Of a stretch of DNA of 64,000 nt, positions 1-10,892 are shown piece by piece. The stretch comes from Ananas comosus (Eukaryota > Streptophyta > Magnoliopsida > Poales > Bromeliaceae). A model generated the notes under the pieces. It saw only the letters and a program-made list of their open reading frames with translations, made no database searches and had not been told where the DNA came from. Both the position numbers and the translations under genes were made by a program. The DNA is taken from NCBI RefSeq assembly GCF_001540865.1, contig NC_033635.1:9530795-9594794 (forward strand), read 5' to 3'. Each line of letters starts with the position of its first letter. Position 1 is the first letter of the stretch.

Positions 1-473
1 GAGACCTCTGTATTTGTAAGTTATATGTCTGATTTGATGATCAATTCCATTAGACATGATTTATGTTATTAGAACTATTTAGAAATCAAATTTCATAATT
101 TTTTAATTTTTTTGTCTAATGAACAAGTAGTTTCAAAATAAATAGCTGAAAAAAAAAATCTCATAAGATTAACGATAAAAGACTCAAATTTCAAATTGAA
201 AGTATTGTTCTTACTCTTGATATTAAGTAGAATTTTTTTTACTAAACTTTCATGCAATTTGGATTCTTCTACACCGTTGAACTTATAAACGTGTCATATC
301 GGCCATTAAAACAGTCATTTTTAGACACTTTGATCACTTAGCAAACTATGTTGAAAAATTATGAAATTTGATTTATAAATAGTTTTAATAGCATAAATCA
401 TACTTAGTGAAGTCAATTGTATTATCGAAAATAACTTACAAGTACGAAGGCCTCCGTACTTTCGAAAGCATAG
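1..473. mobile_element. Fold-back MITE, family A (cut by window start)
   Basis: The two halves are imperfect inverted copies. The right half ends in a tract that reads CCTCCGTACTTTCGAAAGCA, and the left half carries its complement-like start. The central part matches the copy at 22030-22565 closely in order and content. It has no coding capacity. Its outer left end lies outside the window, so no target duplication can be checked. Confidence 0.7.
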
Positions 474-957
474 GAAACATATATACTTTATATATAGAGC
501 TATATATAGGAGAAAAATTAAGTAATGCTTAGAAAGGTTTTTTTTTTATTTTAGTTACAACAAGCAAATATAATGAGGAGGAGATTAATTAAAACTTGGT
601 CAATTGCATTCAATTAATGCAATTTATGCATAGATAACCAGGGCTTCACAACAATATTTAGTGTAAGAAGCAGATTTTGGTGGAAATTTCCATTTAAATT
701 TGGATTTGATTAATGCCTTGGAGCTTAATTTCATAGAGCCTATAGAAATCCAAGGGCTAATATTTAGTTTCCTTCAATTTTTTTTGGGCTAAATTCCCAA
801 AATATACCTAGGTGAAATTTATGAAATTGGCCCAAGAGTCACTTGCCAAATGAATAAAAATGTATTATATACTTTGGCCTTATTAATTTGATAATAATAC
901 TTTATTTTTATAAACAAAAAGTTTATAGGTTGGGGGTTTATTGCCATTGTTAAGTAG
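474..957. other. No gene seen; AT-rich spacer
   Basis: AT-rich DNA with short T runs. I see no coding region, no inverted-repeat ends and no similarity to the other repeats of the window. Confidence 0.5.
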
Positions 958-1471
958 CACTCCAACAAAAACGGTCTATAGCGACACTTTTAAATGTAGG
1001 CACATGCCAAAAAAGTGCTGCTAGCTAAAATTACCGACGCTTTTAAAAAGTGTTACTATATGTGGGGTCGCTAGATATATAGTGACAGTTAAAGAGTGTC
1101 GCTATAACCTGAAAGAGTGCTGGTAATTTACCAACACTTATTTAAGCATTTAGCAACCGCCGAAACTCTATCTCGTTGGCTGCGGTGGCGGAGGAGGACG
1201 ACAGTAAAGGCTCTTCGTCTAGAATTTTAGTAGATTGAGTGAAGAGAGAAGAAAAGATGGTAATTGATTTTTCTTTTTTTTTTCTTTTCTGTTTGTAATC
1301 GGGCCAAATGGACTGGGTGTGGTGGGTTGAGTAGAGTAATCTTTTATTTTTGGTTGGATTGGGCTTTATATTTAGGCATTAGTAGATGCGTTTTTAAGTT
1401 TTAGCATAAATGGGACACTTACTCAAAAGTGTCCCAAACATGTGTTCTTATAACCTAATTCTGTTGTAGTG
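958..1471. mobile_element. Non-autonomous mini-CACTA (CMC) transposon
   Basis: The right end, read inward, starts CACTACAACAGAA. The left end starts CACTCCAACAAAA, one base away from the CACTA signature. A 3-bp target duplication TAG flanks both ends (955-957 and 1472-1474), as expected for CACTA elements. Subterminal motifs such as GCGACACTTTTAAA and AAGTGTCGCTATA recur in both orientations, the usual transposase-binding layout. There is no transposase coding; the element must have been mobilised by another copy. Confidence 0.82.
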
Positions 1472-1639
1472 TAGCTTGCAATATAATTAGGGCAGAATGT
1501 TAAAAAGCTTTTTATTTTTTCAAGAAAATATAAATAAATTCAACAATCTAATAGTTCGATATGAATGGAAAAGCGGTAATTGTGTTTCTATATGTAAGTT
1601 CAACTAAGCACTCTAATACTAATAATTAAGTTAATCAGC

Positions 1640-1750
1640 AAATTTTTTTTTTTTTTTGAGAGATAGATAGCACGCTACCCGCTTCGTTTATTTCATTTAG
1701 CAATAAACTTAGCTGAAAAAGTTGCTCAGACTAGCGCAATGAATTATTAG
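1640..1750 (-). mobile_element. SINE/LINE 3'-tail fragment
   Basis: Read on the minus strand it ends GGGTAGCGTGCTATC followed by a poly-A tract. The same tail is found on the SINEs at 6070, 6230 and 45724 and on the LINE at 44040-44100. The tRNA-like head is missing or too diverged to see. Confidence 0.6.
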
Positions 1751-2136
1751 GGATTCAGAGTAATTGTTAACTGAAAGGGTAAGAATCAATCGCTAAACAA
1801 GAAATAAAACAAAAAATATATAATTTTGATACTAAAAACAATGCAAACTTAGGGTAGAGATAGGGGTGGTTGCAAAACTCTGGAATGCTTGATTGATTCT
1901 ATTATGTATTTGGCAAATATTTTCAAAATTGAAATCGTGACTAAAATTTAACGAAAAGTAGATTTTTTTTTTAATAGAAAAGTTATAAGGGCTAGGCCCT
2001 ATAAGTTAGGTATGAACAATTATTTAAGGCAAAACAAAATATTCAAAACATTTTACAATACAACATAAGATTCCAGCTAAGGTTATTTCTATTAAAAAAA
2101 AAAAAAATAGAACAAAGGAGATTGCATATCATTTAT
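1751..2136. other. No gene seen
   Basis: AT-rich sequence with poly-A and poly-T runs. No coding region or repeat ends were recognised. Confidence 0.45.
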
Positions 2137-2500
2137 ATATATGGTTAATTATACCAGTAGTCTCCAACCTTTGCATCAATTTTCACTTGGGTCCCCAACC
2201 TTTTTTTTTTGCAATTGAGCCTCTAATATCTTGATTTTATTATAATTACGTCCCAACCGTCGAAAAAACTGTTAAAATTAACAGAATCGCCACGTCAGCG
2301 CCTATTTGGCATCTTTTGCATCTTAATTTAGATCCTTAAATTTTGCATGTTTTTCACTTCATGGGAGTTGTGGGGCCACATCAATTTTTTAAAGAATTAA
2401 TTGCACATTGGGTCCCAATCTTTTCACTCGCCTTTTATTTTAGTCCCTAATCTTTAAACTTTGTATGTTTTTCACTTTAGTCCCAAAATAATATTTTAAG
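2137..2500. mobile_element. MITE-like repeat (GGTTAATTA ends)
   Basis: It begins GGTTAATTATACCAGTAG with phrases such as GTCCCCAACC. The inverted counterpart appears at 15200-15500, which ends in a TGTAATTAAC-type tail. The middle holds CGCCACGTCAGCGCC, matched by the GCGCTGACATGGC part of the other copy. The right edge is not defined. Superfamily (Mutator-like?) is a guess. Confidence 0.4.
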
Positions 2501-2723
2501 AATTAATTTATATAATAATATAATATTTTTATTTTATTTATTAGGTTTAAATATTTCTAGAAAGAAATATACTTTAATTTCATTCTTTAATTTTTAATTA
2601 TTAAATACTGAGATAAATAATATTTAAAAATATTAATGCATAATAAAAAAAAATGATGTTAATAATTATAATAATTTAATATTGTATTGTATTTTCGTCG
2701 CATAGCCCATGGTCCCTTAACTA

Positions 2724-2724
2724 G

Positions 2725-2751
<27 letters not shown>
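2724..2751. repeat. (TA)n microsatellite
   Basis: An uninterrupted run of TA dinucleotides. Confidence 0.9.
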
Positions 2752-2756
<5 letters not shown>

Positions 2757-2935
2757 GCACCCACAAAGAGGCTTCAGTGATAATCCTCTGTGCTAGTGTG
2801 CTGCTCGAACTTTCTTCAGGATCGAAGATGTGACGGTTTCACTCCTTCCAAAATCTGCTTCTCATTGAACCGAGCTTGGCAAATAGCCTTTGAGGGTAAT
2901 CGATGGAGATGGATCTAAGCCTTGAAGAGTGACAC

Positions 2936-3492
2936 TAGAGATGTCAACGGGTCGGATTCCGGGCGGATTTTGAAAAACCCGAATCCGAACCCCACTCCAA
3001 ACCCGACACCCGAACCCGAACCCGAACCCGAACCCGACGGATTTTAAAAATCCATATCCAATCCCGAACGCGACCAAAAATTCGAAACCCGAACCCGAAT
3101 CCGAACCCGAACCCGAAAATTTGAATCCGAAATAATTATTTCTTTTTTCAATATTTCAAAATATATTATATTAAACCTAAATTTTTAAAATACAAATTCA
3201 AATATAACATCAAATTTTTATATATATATTATATATAATACAAAATAAATTCGGGTTCGGGTCGGGTTCGGGTTCGGGTCGGGTACAATTAAAATCCATA
3301 TCAAATTCGGGTTCGGGTCAGGTTCGAGTTCAGATCGGGTACAATTAAAATCCATATCCGAATTCATATCCGTCGGGTTTCTATTTTTGATATCCATATC
3401 CGAATCCATATCCATATCCACCGGATATATCCGTTTCATTAGGTTTCAGGTTCGGATAAAATTTCGGATATCCATACCCATTGACAACCCTA
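2936..3492. mobile_element. Non-autonomous hAT-like element with CCGAAC arrays
   Basis: The ends are inverted: TAGAGATGTCAACGGGT on the left, and TAGGGTTGTCAATGGGT when the right end is read inward. A perfect 8-bp target duplication AGTGACAC lies at 2928-2935 and 3493-3500, which fits hAT. Both arms are arrays of CCGAAC (GTTCGG on the other arm) around an AT-rich core. No transposase is encoded. A truncated relative is at 40726-40930. Confidence 0.85.
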
Positions 3493-3549
3493 AGTGACAC
3501 CCCTGGTGACACCCTTAATTAGGAGCATGAATATTTTTATATAAAAATA

Positions 3550-3988
3550 TAGGGATAATTGCTTATATATTTTTCAAAACTTTGAAAATATTTCATTTAC
3601 TCCTTTCTTTTTTTTTCCAATATACCCCTCATATGTTCTTCTGTTATTCCAAAATACTCCTGCAGTTACCAGCCGTTAAGTTATTACTTTTATCCTTAAC
3701 TTAAGGACAAATAAGAAATGTTTGTGATAGTAAAAGAGTATATTTGAAAAAATCAAAAAATAAAAATATTTTTTGTGCCCCTAACTTAAGGGCAAATAAA
3801 AAAATTCGGTGATTGTAGAAGAGTATATTTAAAAGTGCAAAATAGTAATTTCATAGAGATAATAGAGTTTATTAACAGATTTTTGAAATAGGTTGGAGCG
3901 TAAAAAAGATATTTTCAATATTATCTTTTTAAGAGAGTAAATCAGAAAGTCGAAAACTTTTCAGAGATATATAAGCAATTGCCCTAAG
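3550..3988. mobile_element. MITE with long inverted ends, cut by an N
   Basis: The left end reads AGGGATAATTGCTTATATAT. The right end read inward starts AGGGCAATTGCTTATATAT, giving inverted ends of about 20 bases or more. Non-coding. The right edge coincides with the single N at 3989, so the flank and the target duplication cannot be tested. Confidence 0.6.
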
Positions 3989-3989
3989 N
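3989..3989. other. Assembly gap (single N)
   Basis: One N separates the MITE on the left from a truncated LTR on the right. Neither has its other half nearby, as expected of a contig join. Confidence 0.7.
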
Positions 3990-5161
3990 TTTCCGAAGCA
4001 CACCAAGTCGACAACAAGTCGATTCTAAACGAAGTCTAACTCTCGGATTTCGAGAATTCACTTCCTTACAGATACCTTCCTTATGCAATCGGTATGTGAA
4101 TTCTGTTCCTGTTTGGAACCTCTTGAATTGTACTGTTTGCGATGCCTTGGACGTACAAGAGAGAATCTGTCCATTCGGCGATCTGTCGACGCACCCGAAT
4201 CCGACCAAAGAGGCGGGTCTCGATGCGTGACATCACTTTACAATAGTAGCTTCCTTGGTGATTATCGGTGGATGTTATTCATTGTTATCTTACCCGATTT
4301 ACTTGTTACTATTACTGTTTACCCCTCCATCTGTTGGTGGCTACAGCTTGCCTTCGTCGACTTGCGATACCCACTGGGATGGGGAGACTTGTTTAGATGT
4401 TCTCACCCCTACCTTTTTCAAGTGATGCGGATGGGATTGTTTGGGACATAGCGTGAGGCAGTAGCTAGTGAACGGTTATAGAGGTCTCGATCTACGGTAT
4501 ACCTTTTTGATTACTTCATACATAGTATCAGATAGATATTAGTGGATAGTATATATCTTACCCTACACTGGTTATTATATATCTTCTTGTGGTTTAGTTG
4601 ATGGTTTACACTTGTGGTTTTGGATGATGTATGTATGAGTTTTGGATACTCATGGTTTTGGAATACTCATGGTTTTTGGATACTAATGGCTTTGGATTCG
4701 GATTTCGGAATGTAGTTTTCTACCCCTCGTGGTAGTGTTTTCAAAACAAAGATTTTCGTGTGGAAAACGGTTTTCAAAATAGTTTTTTGTGGTTTTTGCA
4801 AAGTTAAAATTTCAAAAAAAAATGTCTTCGTGTGGGAGACACTTTTAACTACTAGGATGATTGTGGAATGGATGTGACTAAGGACAGCTAGCTGTATGTT
4901 GAAATGAGTTGATCCTTGTACATCCTTTTGTTTTATGTGTGAATGAAGATCTAGTTGTTCAATTGTACTATGTGCTGCGCCGTGCAAATATAGGGGAGAC
5001 TCTATCTATTTGTTTCAGGAATTTTCTACATTTGTGGTGGGTCTGTTGCACGTCTTTGGGGTCAAGGTTTCAAAAAAAAAGGGGGCAATTTTCTGCTTAC
5101 TTTGATTTTTAAAGATATTCCGATTTCAAATTAGCTTTCAAAAAAGACTCCGGGCCGTGAC
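3990..5161 (+). mobile_element. 3' part of a long LTR (Ty3/gypsy-like), truncated
   Basis: Non-coding sequence ending in GGGCCGTGACA, a plausible LTR end in CA. The start is lost at the N at 3989. Its character (mixed composition, no durable frame, runs such as TTTTCAAAA) resembles the long LTRs of plant Tekay/Del-type elements. The call rests on general resemblance, since no partner LTR is present here. Confidence 0.4.
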
Positions 5162-5273
5162 AACAATACATTCATTGGTGTGACGATTTAGCTAGCCTGG
5201 GTTAGGATCGATGTTAGTCGATGAAAGTGCTAGTGAGTATATTAAAGGCATTGGTGGGTGTGGTGTAAACTTA

Positions 5274-5674
5274 GGGCATGCTTGGTTCATGATTGGAATA
5301 GGAATGTGAAATGAAATTGGATTGCTTTGAAATAGAAAATGGAATGACAAATCATTTAAAAATGTTTGGTTCATTATTGGAATGGAAATCGAAATGAAAA
5401 TTTAAAATTTTTTAGAGAGGGTTTTGATTAAGAGAGAGAAAAGTGATGAAGGGAGAGGAGATAGGTGTTGATGAAAGAGGATTTTGAATAGTTTACTTTG
5501 GAATGAGTCAATCAGGGATCCAAAGCCGGATTGGATCATAAATGGATTTGGTCATTCCCATTTCGGAGTGGAATGGAAATCGAAATCTGATTCCTATAAA
5601 ACAAACGGCAACTATCGAAATTAATGAATGCTATTCCGATTCCATAATTTAAAATAGGTAAACCAAACATGCCC
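5274..5674. mobile_element. MITE with GGGCATG(C/T)TTGGTT ends
   Basis: The left end is GGGCATGCTTGGTTCATGAT. The right end read inward is GGGCATGTTTGGTTTACC. The flanks are TTA on the left and TAA on the right, so a TA duplication or inclusion of TTA in the ends are both possible. The interior is purine-rich with repeated GGAATGGAAATCGAAAT. Non-coding; probably a PIF/Harbinger-type MITE. Confidence 0.6.
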
Positions 5675-5698
5675 TAAATATCTTAACTGAAAATTAAG

Positions 5699-5914
5699 AA
5701 ATTCTATAATAAATTATCTTCATTATTATATTTCTCATCCGCCGTACAAATATGCCGAATAAGTGATAATTTAATACAGACAACTGAGATAGATTAAGTC
5801 ATTAAAAATTACATATGATTATTCAAATTTAATAAATATAAAAATTAAAAAATTCTATAATAAATTATCTTTATTATTATATTTCTCATCCGCCGTACAA
5901 ATATGCTGAATAAG
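5699..5914. repeat. Direct repeat, 64-bp unit twice, 152 bases apart
   Basis: The segment 5699-5762, which includes CATCCGCCGTACAAATATG, recurs almost unchanged at 5851-5914. The DNA between and around the two copies is AT-rich and otherwise unremarkable. Confidence 0.75.
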
Positions 5915-6069
5915 AGATATATTTATGCGAGTGGCTAATAGGCAATTGAGACTAGAAATAATTTTAATTTAATACCAAAAATTATTCCAATTTATTTAAT
6001 TAAAATCTTGTCAGGAGTAATCTCCAATTTAACAAATCGAATTATTAGCAAAGTAATAATAGAACCGAC

Positions 6070-6222
6070 ACCGATCGTCCCTAGAGCAAGTGGTAAAAGG
6101 TTTGATGGTTGGTACCCAAGACCTAAATTCGAATTCTAGTTGATTCACATTTTCAGTTAAGTTTATTTCTAAATGAAATAAATAAAGCGGGTAGTTTGCT
6201 ATCTATTTCTCAAAAAAAAAAT
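6070..6222 (+). mobile_element. tRNA-derived SINE with target duplication
   Basis: A tRNA-like head holds an A-box-like AGCAAGTGGTAAAAGG and a B-box-like AATTCGAATTC. It is followed by a body and the tail GGGTAGTTTGCTATC plus poly-A. The 13-bp duplication TAATAGAACCGAC flanks it at 6057-6069 and 6223-6235. The duplication overlaps the first bases of the next SINE, so this copy inserted at the 5' junction of the one at 6230. Confidence 0.82.
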
Positions 6223-6229
6223 TAATAGA

Positions 6230-6372
6230 ACCGACCGCCCCTAAAGCAAGTGGCAAAGGAAAGTTTAAATGCTAGTTGATTCACATTTCTAGCTAAGTTT
6301 ATTTCTAAATGAAATAAACGAAACGGGTAGTGTGCTATCTCTTTAAAAAAAAAAAAGAAAAGAAAAAAAAAG
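6230..6372 (+). mobile_element. tRNA-derived SINE with internal deletion
   Basis: It starts CCGACCGCCCCTAAAGCAAG and runs to GGGTAGTGTGCTATC plus a long poly-A tract. Compared with the copy at 45724 it lacks the stretch between the A-box region and GCTAGTTGATTCAC, so the B box is gone. It therefore should not be transcribed by Pol III on its own. Confidence 0.75.
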
Positions 6373-6423
6373 AGGTAATGATAGAGAGCACAATAGCATG
6401 TGATTTCCTTCACAAGATCTCTA

Positions 6424-6429
6424 TTTATT
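6424..6429 (-). terminator. Possible poly-A signal of the glyoxal oxidase gene
   Basis: AATAAA read on the minus strand, about 60 bases past the stop codon at 6489-6491. The position suits a plant near-upstream element, but such hexamers are common in AT-rich DNA. Confidence 0.4.
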
Positions 6430-6488
6430 ATATTTATCACTCACAAAACAGAAATGTACGTAAGAATCTATAAACCTATACGTATCTC

Positions 6489-8403
6489 TCATTGTATCTG
6501 GATCCATATGCCCTCACTTGGAATTCCATTATTCACCACAAACACCATGTAATACCCCGGCGGCGCCAGTGTCGCCGTCACCGGCGCCGTCGCGACCACC
6601 TCATAAACCCCTGCCGTGCGTCCTACCGCCACCGGCTCTGTCGTCCCCAGAATCAGCAGCCTCTGATTCATCGAGAGCGAGTGCGTCGCGAACGCCGGCG
6701 ACGCCATCGTGACTGACACGGTGTTCGCCAACGATCCTATGCGGAACCGCAGAGGGAACTGCTTCCCGTAACTTATAAGGAGTAGGGGAGATATGATGCT
6801 GGGCCGTGAGGCCGCGAAGGCCGGATTGAGGTACTCGGGCGAGAAGGCCTCGAGGCTGAGCTCGGTCGGGTACTCGACGTTCGAGAAGACGTAACGATTG
6901 TGCGGGTTGCTCCCCCCGACGAGCACCCGGCCGTCGCGGAGCAGCACCGCCGTCGAGTGGTACAGCCGGGGAATCGTCCCCTGGCTTTGCACCACAAATC
7001 GCGAGCCGGACAGTGCGCGGGGACGGTACAAGAGCGGCATCAGCACAGGATTCTGGCCCATCTCCCATGCTGCCGCCCCCATACCCGCCCCGTTTATTAT
7101 GAGCACCTGAATTTCACAAAAAAAATGCTTAAATCCAAACTTTTATTTCAAATAAACTTAAAAAAAATTATTTAATTCTATAAAAAGTTTAGCCTTATTT
7201 TAGCTCTACTAATTTCATCCAAATCTAAAAATTAGAAAAGTGATAAATCGTCTATCAATTTTTTTTTTTTTTGAAAAAAGGGTAAATAATTCACGGTTTA
7301 TTTCTCATATTTGAAGATCAATTTAGAGATCGATAACGGGTTCACACAAACACCTCGTCGCCGGTCGGTAGCAGCACCATGTCGCCCATCACCCTCGGCA
7401 TCGGCATTATCTCCATCGCCCACGTCGGCGCCTCGTCGGTGATCTTAATCCTGCCGCACGTTTCCAGCGCGCGCACGAACGTCCCGTGCTGCGACACCTG
7501 CAAGTAGGACCCTGCCGGCGCCCCGCCACAGACAAGAACTTCAGCTTCGGTCGGCGACGGCTTCAGCGGCAGCAGCACTGAAGAGCCCGTACTTGGATAG
7601 TTTCTCGGGTCGCCGCCCGGCATTTTCGGGTACGTCCTCACCACCGCGTTCTTCTTATAGTCGAGAAGTATGGCTCGGTTGTTCGCGAATATGAACAAGT
7701 TGCCATCGATATTGAGGTGGACGAATGGGTAGAGATTGTTCTCTTCGGGGTCGCTTGTTTGTGATAGGAAGGGGAGGGGAATTGTAGCGGTATCGGCGGC
7801 ATTGGTTTTAGGGTAGAATTCGTAGTTGAATTGGCCGCGGCCGCCGATTACGATCGCGCGGCCGTCGGGGAGGATTTGGTTTGTGGCGTACCAGCGGCTG
7901 ACTGCGAGGACATTCGAAGCCTCCGACCAGCCGCAGGTGGCGGAATTCGAGCACGGGCGGAAGGTGCGGGCGTTACGGTCGCCGTCGTTGGACCCGCCGG
8001 TCTGAACGAGGGTGCCGTCTGGGGCGACGCTGCCGGACGAGCACAAGGTGTCGGTGAGGACCGTTAGCGGACGGAAGGAGTTGGTGGTGACGTCGTACTC
8101 GGCAGAGTGGGCGGTGCAGTCGACTTTGAGAGCTGGTTCGTTGGGGTAGCGGCGGCAGGCGCCGCCGGGGAGGGAGAGGTTGGAAGGGCCTAAGGTGGTG
8201 CTGTCGAAGACGACGACGCGGTCGTTGTGGAGGAGCTGCATGTGCATGGCCGACACGCCGATGCTGCTCTGCAGGAGGTCCCACCGCCCGCCGCCGCTGC
8301 CGCCGCCGCCTCCTGCAGCAGCTGCGGCACCGGCGGCCGCAGTAAATATGAGAAGAGAAAAGAAGAGGAGAACACGAACATGCGCTGATGATAGTAACTC
8401 CAT
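6489..8403 (-). CDS. Glyoxal oxidase-like (galactose oxidase family) protein, two exons
   Basis: Predicted extracellular copper-radical oxidase that turns aldehydes or related substrates into acids with release of H2O2. Exon 1 is 8403-7354 and exon 2 is 7106-6489. The intron (7353-7107) starts GTGTTT and ends TTCAG; the join is in phase and gives GDE-VLIINGAG, matching the family. The product is 555 residues, usual for plant members. A hydrophobic signal peptide (about 1-30) is followed by a Gly-rich linker, the kelch-type glyoxal oxidase N-terminal domain and a C-terminal DUF1929 E-set domain (about 450-555). By family alignment, C121 (TLCSSG) and Y172 (RWYATNQ) should form the Cys-Tyr cofactor. 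Y399-H400 (RLYHSTA) and H492 (ATHSLSMNQR) should be the remaining copper ligands. The coding exons are GC-rich in AT-rich surroundings. No break is seen. Substrate and tissue cannot be told from sequence. Confidence 0.93.
7107..7353 (-). other. Intron of the glyoxal oxidase-like gene
   Basis: 247 bases, GT-AG, AT-rich with a T-rich 3' part on the coding strand. Without removal, the frame of exon 1 would run into a stop three codons later (E-V-F-V-stop). This supports the splice. Confidence 0.9.
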
Positions 8404-8446
8404 ATCACCAACACTATAGGAATTCTAATCTATCTATCTATCTATT

Positions 8447-8459
8447 CTTATATTATAAG
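8447..8459 (-). promoter_or_regulatory. Possible TATA box upstream of the glyoxal oxidase-like gene
   Basis: Read on the minus strand: CTTATAATATAAG, about 45 bases before the ATG at 8403. It lies inside the 5' end of the Helitron-like element. A start site 30 bases further down would leave a very short leader, so the true promoter may differ. Confidence 0.3.
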
Positions 8460-8916
8460 CAAATAAGTTTGTTGGTTTCGTCTCACCCCACCTCTTTGTC
8501 GATAAGTATGTGTAATTACGATTATACCCTTATTTCATTTATTATAAAAATTATTGAAATTGAGATTAAATTTGAATATATATTATAAATTGTTTAATTA
8601 ATTATTAAAAGAATTAGTCAATATTAAAAAATTTTAAATGCGTTGGAATTTTAACTTTTAAATTTCTAATTTGATTTGAATTTGAACTTAAAACTTGAAC
8701 TAAAGTTTTAATTGTACAATCAATTGTAAATTTTTTATAGTATAAAAAAAATTCTGAAAGATATTCAATATGAATACTGATTAATTATAGACTGTTCAAT
8801 CAATTATTAAAAGAATCATCTAATTAATATAACTTCTAGATATACTACATTTTTATTAAATTGAAACTTAAAATCAAACTTAAATTTAAATTGTGCCCTC
8901 AATTATAAATTTTTGG

Positions 8917-9215
8917 GGTAAGCTTCAAATAGGCCCCTATGGTTTAGCTTATTTATATTTTGTCATCCTGTGGTTCAAAAAGTTTCACTTTAATTTTCTG
9001 TGACTTAACTTTTATTTATCAAAAAATTCTATATAAATTAGAGAAACAAAGTAACAAAAATTTTAATAAGTCACATAATGGAAAAATAAAATATACGCTA
9101 AACTATAAATAAGCAAGGTGCAACTTTTCGAACTATAGAATGATAAAGTAAAAATAAGCTAAATTACGGAGAGGAATAATGAAACTTTTTAAACCATATG
9201 GTCGCAAATTGGGGG
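8917..9215. mobile_element. MITE-like insert inside the Helitron-like element
   Basis: The left part reads GCCCCTATGGTTTAGCTTA. The right part contains AAACCATATGGTCGCAAATT, its inverted counterpart. The middle is AT-rich and non-coding. The exact ends are uncertain. Confidence 0.4.
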
Positions 9216-9448
9216 TGTGTATAAAAATTTATATTCTTAAAATTTAATTAAACAGAATTGATTTGAAACATATAGGAGGTCTTTATACAGATTTGTGTAT
9301 ATTCTCTAAAATACTATAATTTTAAAAATATAATTTTTATGCATCAATCACATTTAAAAATCAGCAGTGTTAACTTCTAAAGTTCATTATGTTAGGTATA
9401 TATAAAATTTATAATTTTTTATGGATGGATTATTTAATTGTGTAGGTT

Positions 9449-9449
9449 N
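9449..9449. other. Assembly gap (single N)
   Basis: A single N in AT-rich DNA inside the Helitron-like element. Confidence 0.6.
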
Positions 9450-9623
9450 ATTATTTAGTTTGATCATCATAGAAATGTCAAAATTACATTATATAACACA
9501 AATTTAAATATTATTTATTTTAAAAATAATTTTATATATTTTTTATTTTTAAATTTAGTTTGCTAATTAACACGTGCAGCGCACGTTTGTAGACTAGTAA
9601 TATATAATGTGTGTATGAATTTA

Positions 9624-10434
9624 GGTGGCGTTTGGTTGGGGAACAAGGGGGGAATAAGCCCTTGTTCCCCCTTTTGTTCCCAAACGCTATGTTTGGCTTC
9701 GGGGAACAGTAGTTTTCGGAAATCTGGAACTAGCTGGTATAAGGCTAGAACTGCTGTTCCACCCGTTTCCTGAAATAAGCTTGTTCCTTGATGAGAACAA
9801 GATTAATTAAAATCTAAATTTAATTTTAATGGCAGTAAGTTACTAATTAATCTAATTAATATATTTAAATTATTATTTATTATTTTACTAATTAAATAAT
9901 TAAATAATTTATTATTTATAATTAATTATTAATAATTAATAATATTTATTAATTTTTTATTAATAATTATTAATAATTATTAATAAATATTAATTATTCT
10001 TAATGATAATCGATATTATTATTAATATATTATTTATAATTAATAATTAATAATTATTATTATTTATTAATAATTAATAATAATTATTATTATTATTAAA
10101 TAGATAATCGATATTATTAATTTATTATTTATAATTAATTACTAATAATTATTATTATTTATAATTAATTATTAATTATTAATAATTAATTTTTTATTTA
10201 TTTTTAAGTAATATTTTTATGTTAATTAATTACATAATATAATTTTAATTTCAAATTATAACGTTTATTCCTCTTGTTCCAATCTAATCATCCAAACACT
10301 ATTTATCTTATTTCTAGGAACAACCCAATTTTCATCCAAACGCAAAATTGGTCTAGTTCCTGCTTATGCCTGAACTTGTACCTATCCCTAGAACTAGCAG
10401 TTTTTACTTATATCCGAACCAAATGCAGCCTAAT
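9624..10434. mobile_element. MITE with GTTTGGTT ends and an almost pure A/T core
   Basis: The left end is GGTGGCGTTTGGTTGGGG. The right end read inward is GGCTGCATTTGGTTCGG. The flanks are TTA and TAA. About 9820-10260 is nearly all A and T, built from TAATTATTAATAAT-like words. The arms contain repeated GGAACAAG / CTTGTTCC motifs. Non-coding; PIF/Harbinger-type by its ends. Confidence 0.6.
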
Positions 10435-10892
10435 TAGAGTTTAGTGGGGAATGCTATGTGTTGGAAATAATAATGTAGCGAAAATTTACAAACTGGATAG
10501 TCAACGTATTTGAAAATCGAAATTGGATCGAATTACCTTTTTTATAAGATAAATTATGATTCATATCTTATGCGGATAAAATTAAATCATAATCCGCCAA
10601 TATTAACACACCATATGACAATACTATGCATGTAAATTTGGGACTACTATGATTAGGATCTACTAGAAGATCATGTGCGTGTATATATATATTACATATA
10701 ATATGTGTGTGCGCGTGGTATATTTGAAAGGAGACGTTGTCACGTAGGTAATATAAAGTATTTATTTATTTATTACTGTTTATATTGGGTTTAAGTGGGG
10801 GCTATATATTTATATCTCTTGTGGTGGGCATGAGAATGGAGAGATCAGAGTCGTTTGATTGGGATCAGAGGGTGGGAATGCAGAGAGAGGTT
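10435..10892. other. No gene seen
   Basis: AT-rich sequence with short TATATA runs. No coding frame, RNA gene or repeat boundaries recognised. Confidence 0.45.

Larger units (their letters stand above)
8429..9597 (+). mobile_element. Helitron-like non-autonomous element
   Basis: The 5' end is A|TCTATCTATC. The 3' end carries a short palindrome ACGTGCAGCGCACGT, then TTGTAGACTAG|T. TC start, CTAG end, a hairpin about 10 bases before the end and insertion between A and T are Helitron hallmarks. No Rep/helicase coding is present. A MITE-like insert occupies about 8917-9215, and an N lies at 9449, so the interior may be incomplete. Confidence 0.65.

Noticed and set aside
2990..3130. Telomere-like repeat
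   Set aside because: The unit is CCGAAC, not the plant telomere unit CCCTAAA, and it lies inside a transposon with 8-bp target duplications.
4083..4451. 122-residue plus-strand frame
   Set aside because: Lies in an LTR-like non-coding sequence and has no recognisable domain or start context.
6601..7068. 155-residue minus-strand frame over exon 2 of the oxidase
   Set aside because: It is a shadow of the GC-rich coding exon in another phase; the oxidase frame has the family motifs.
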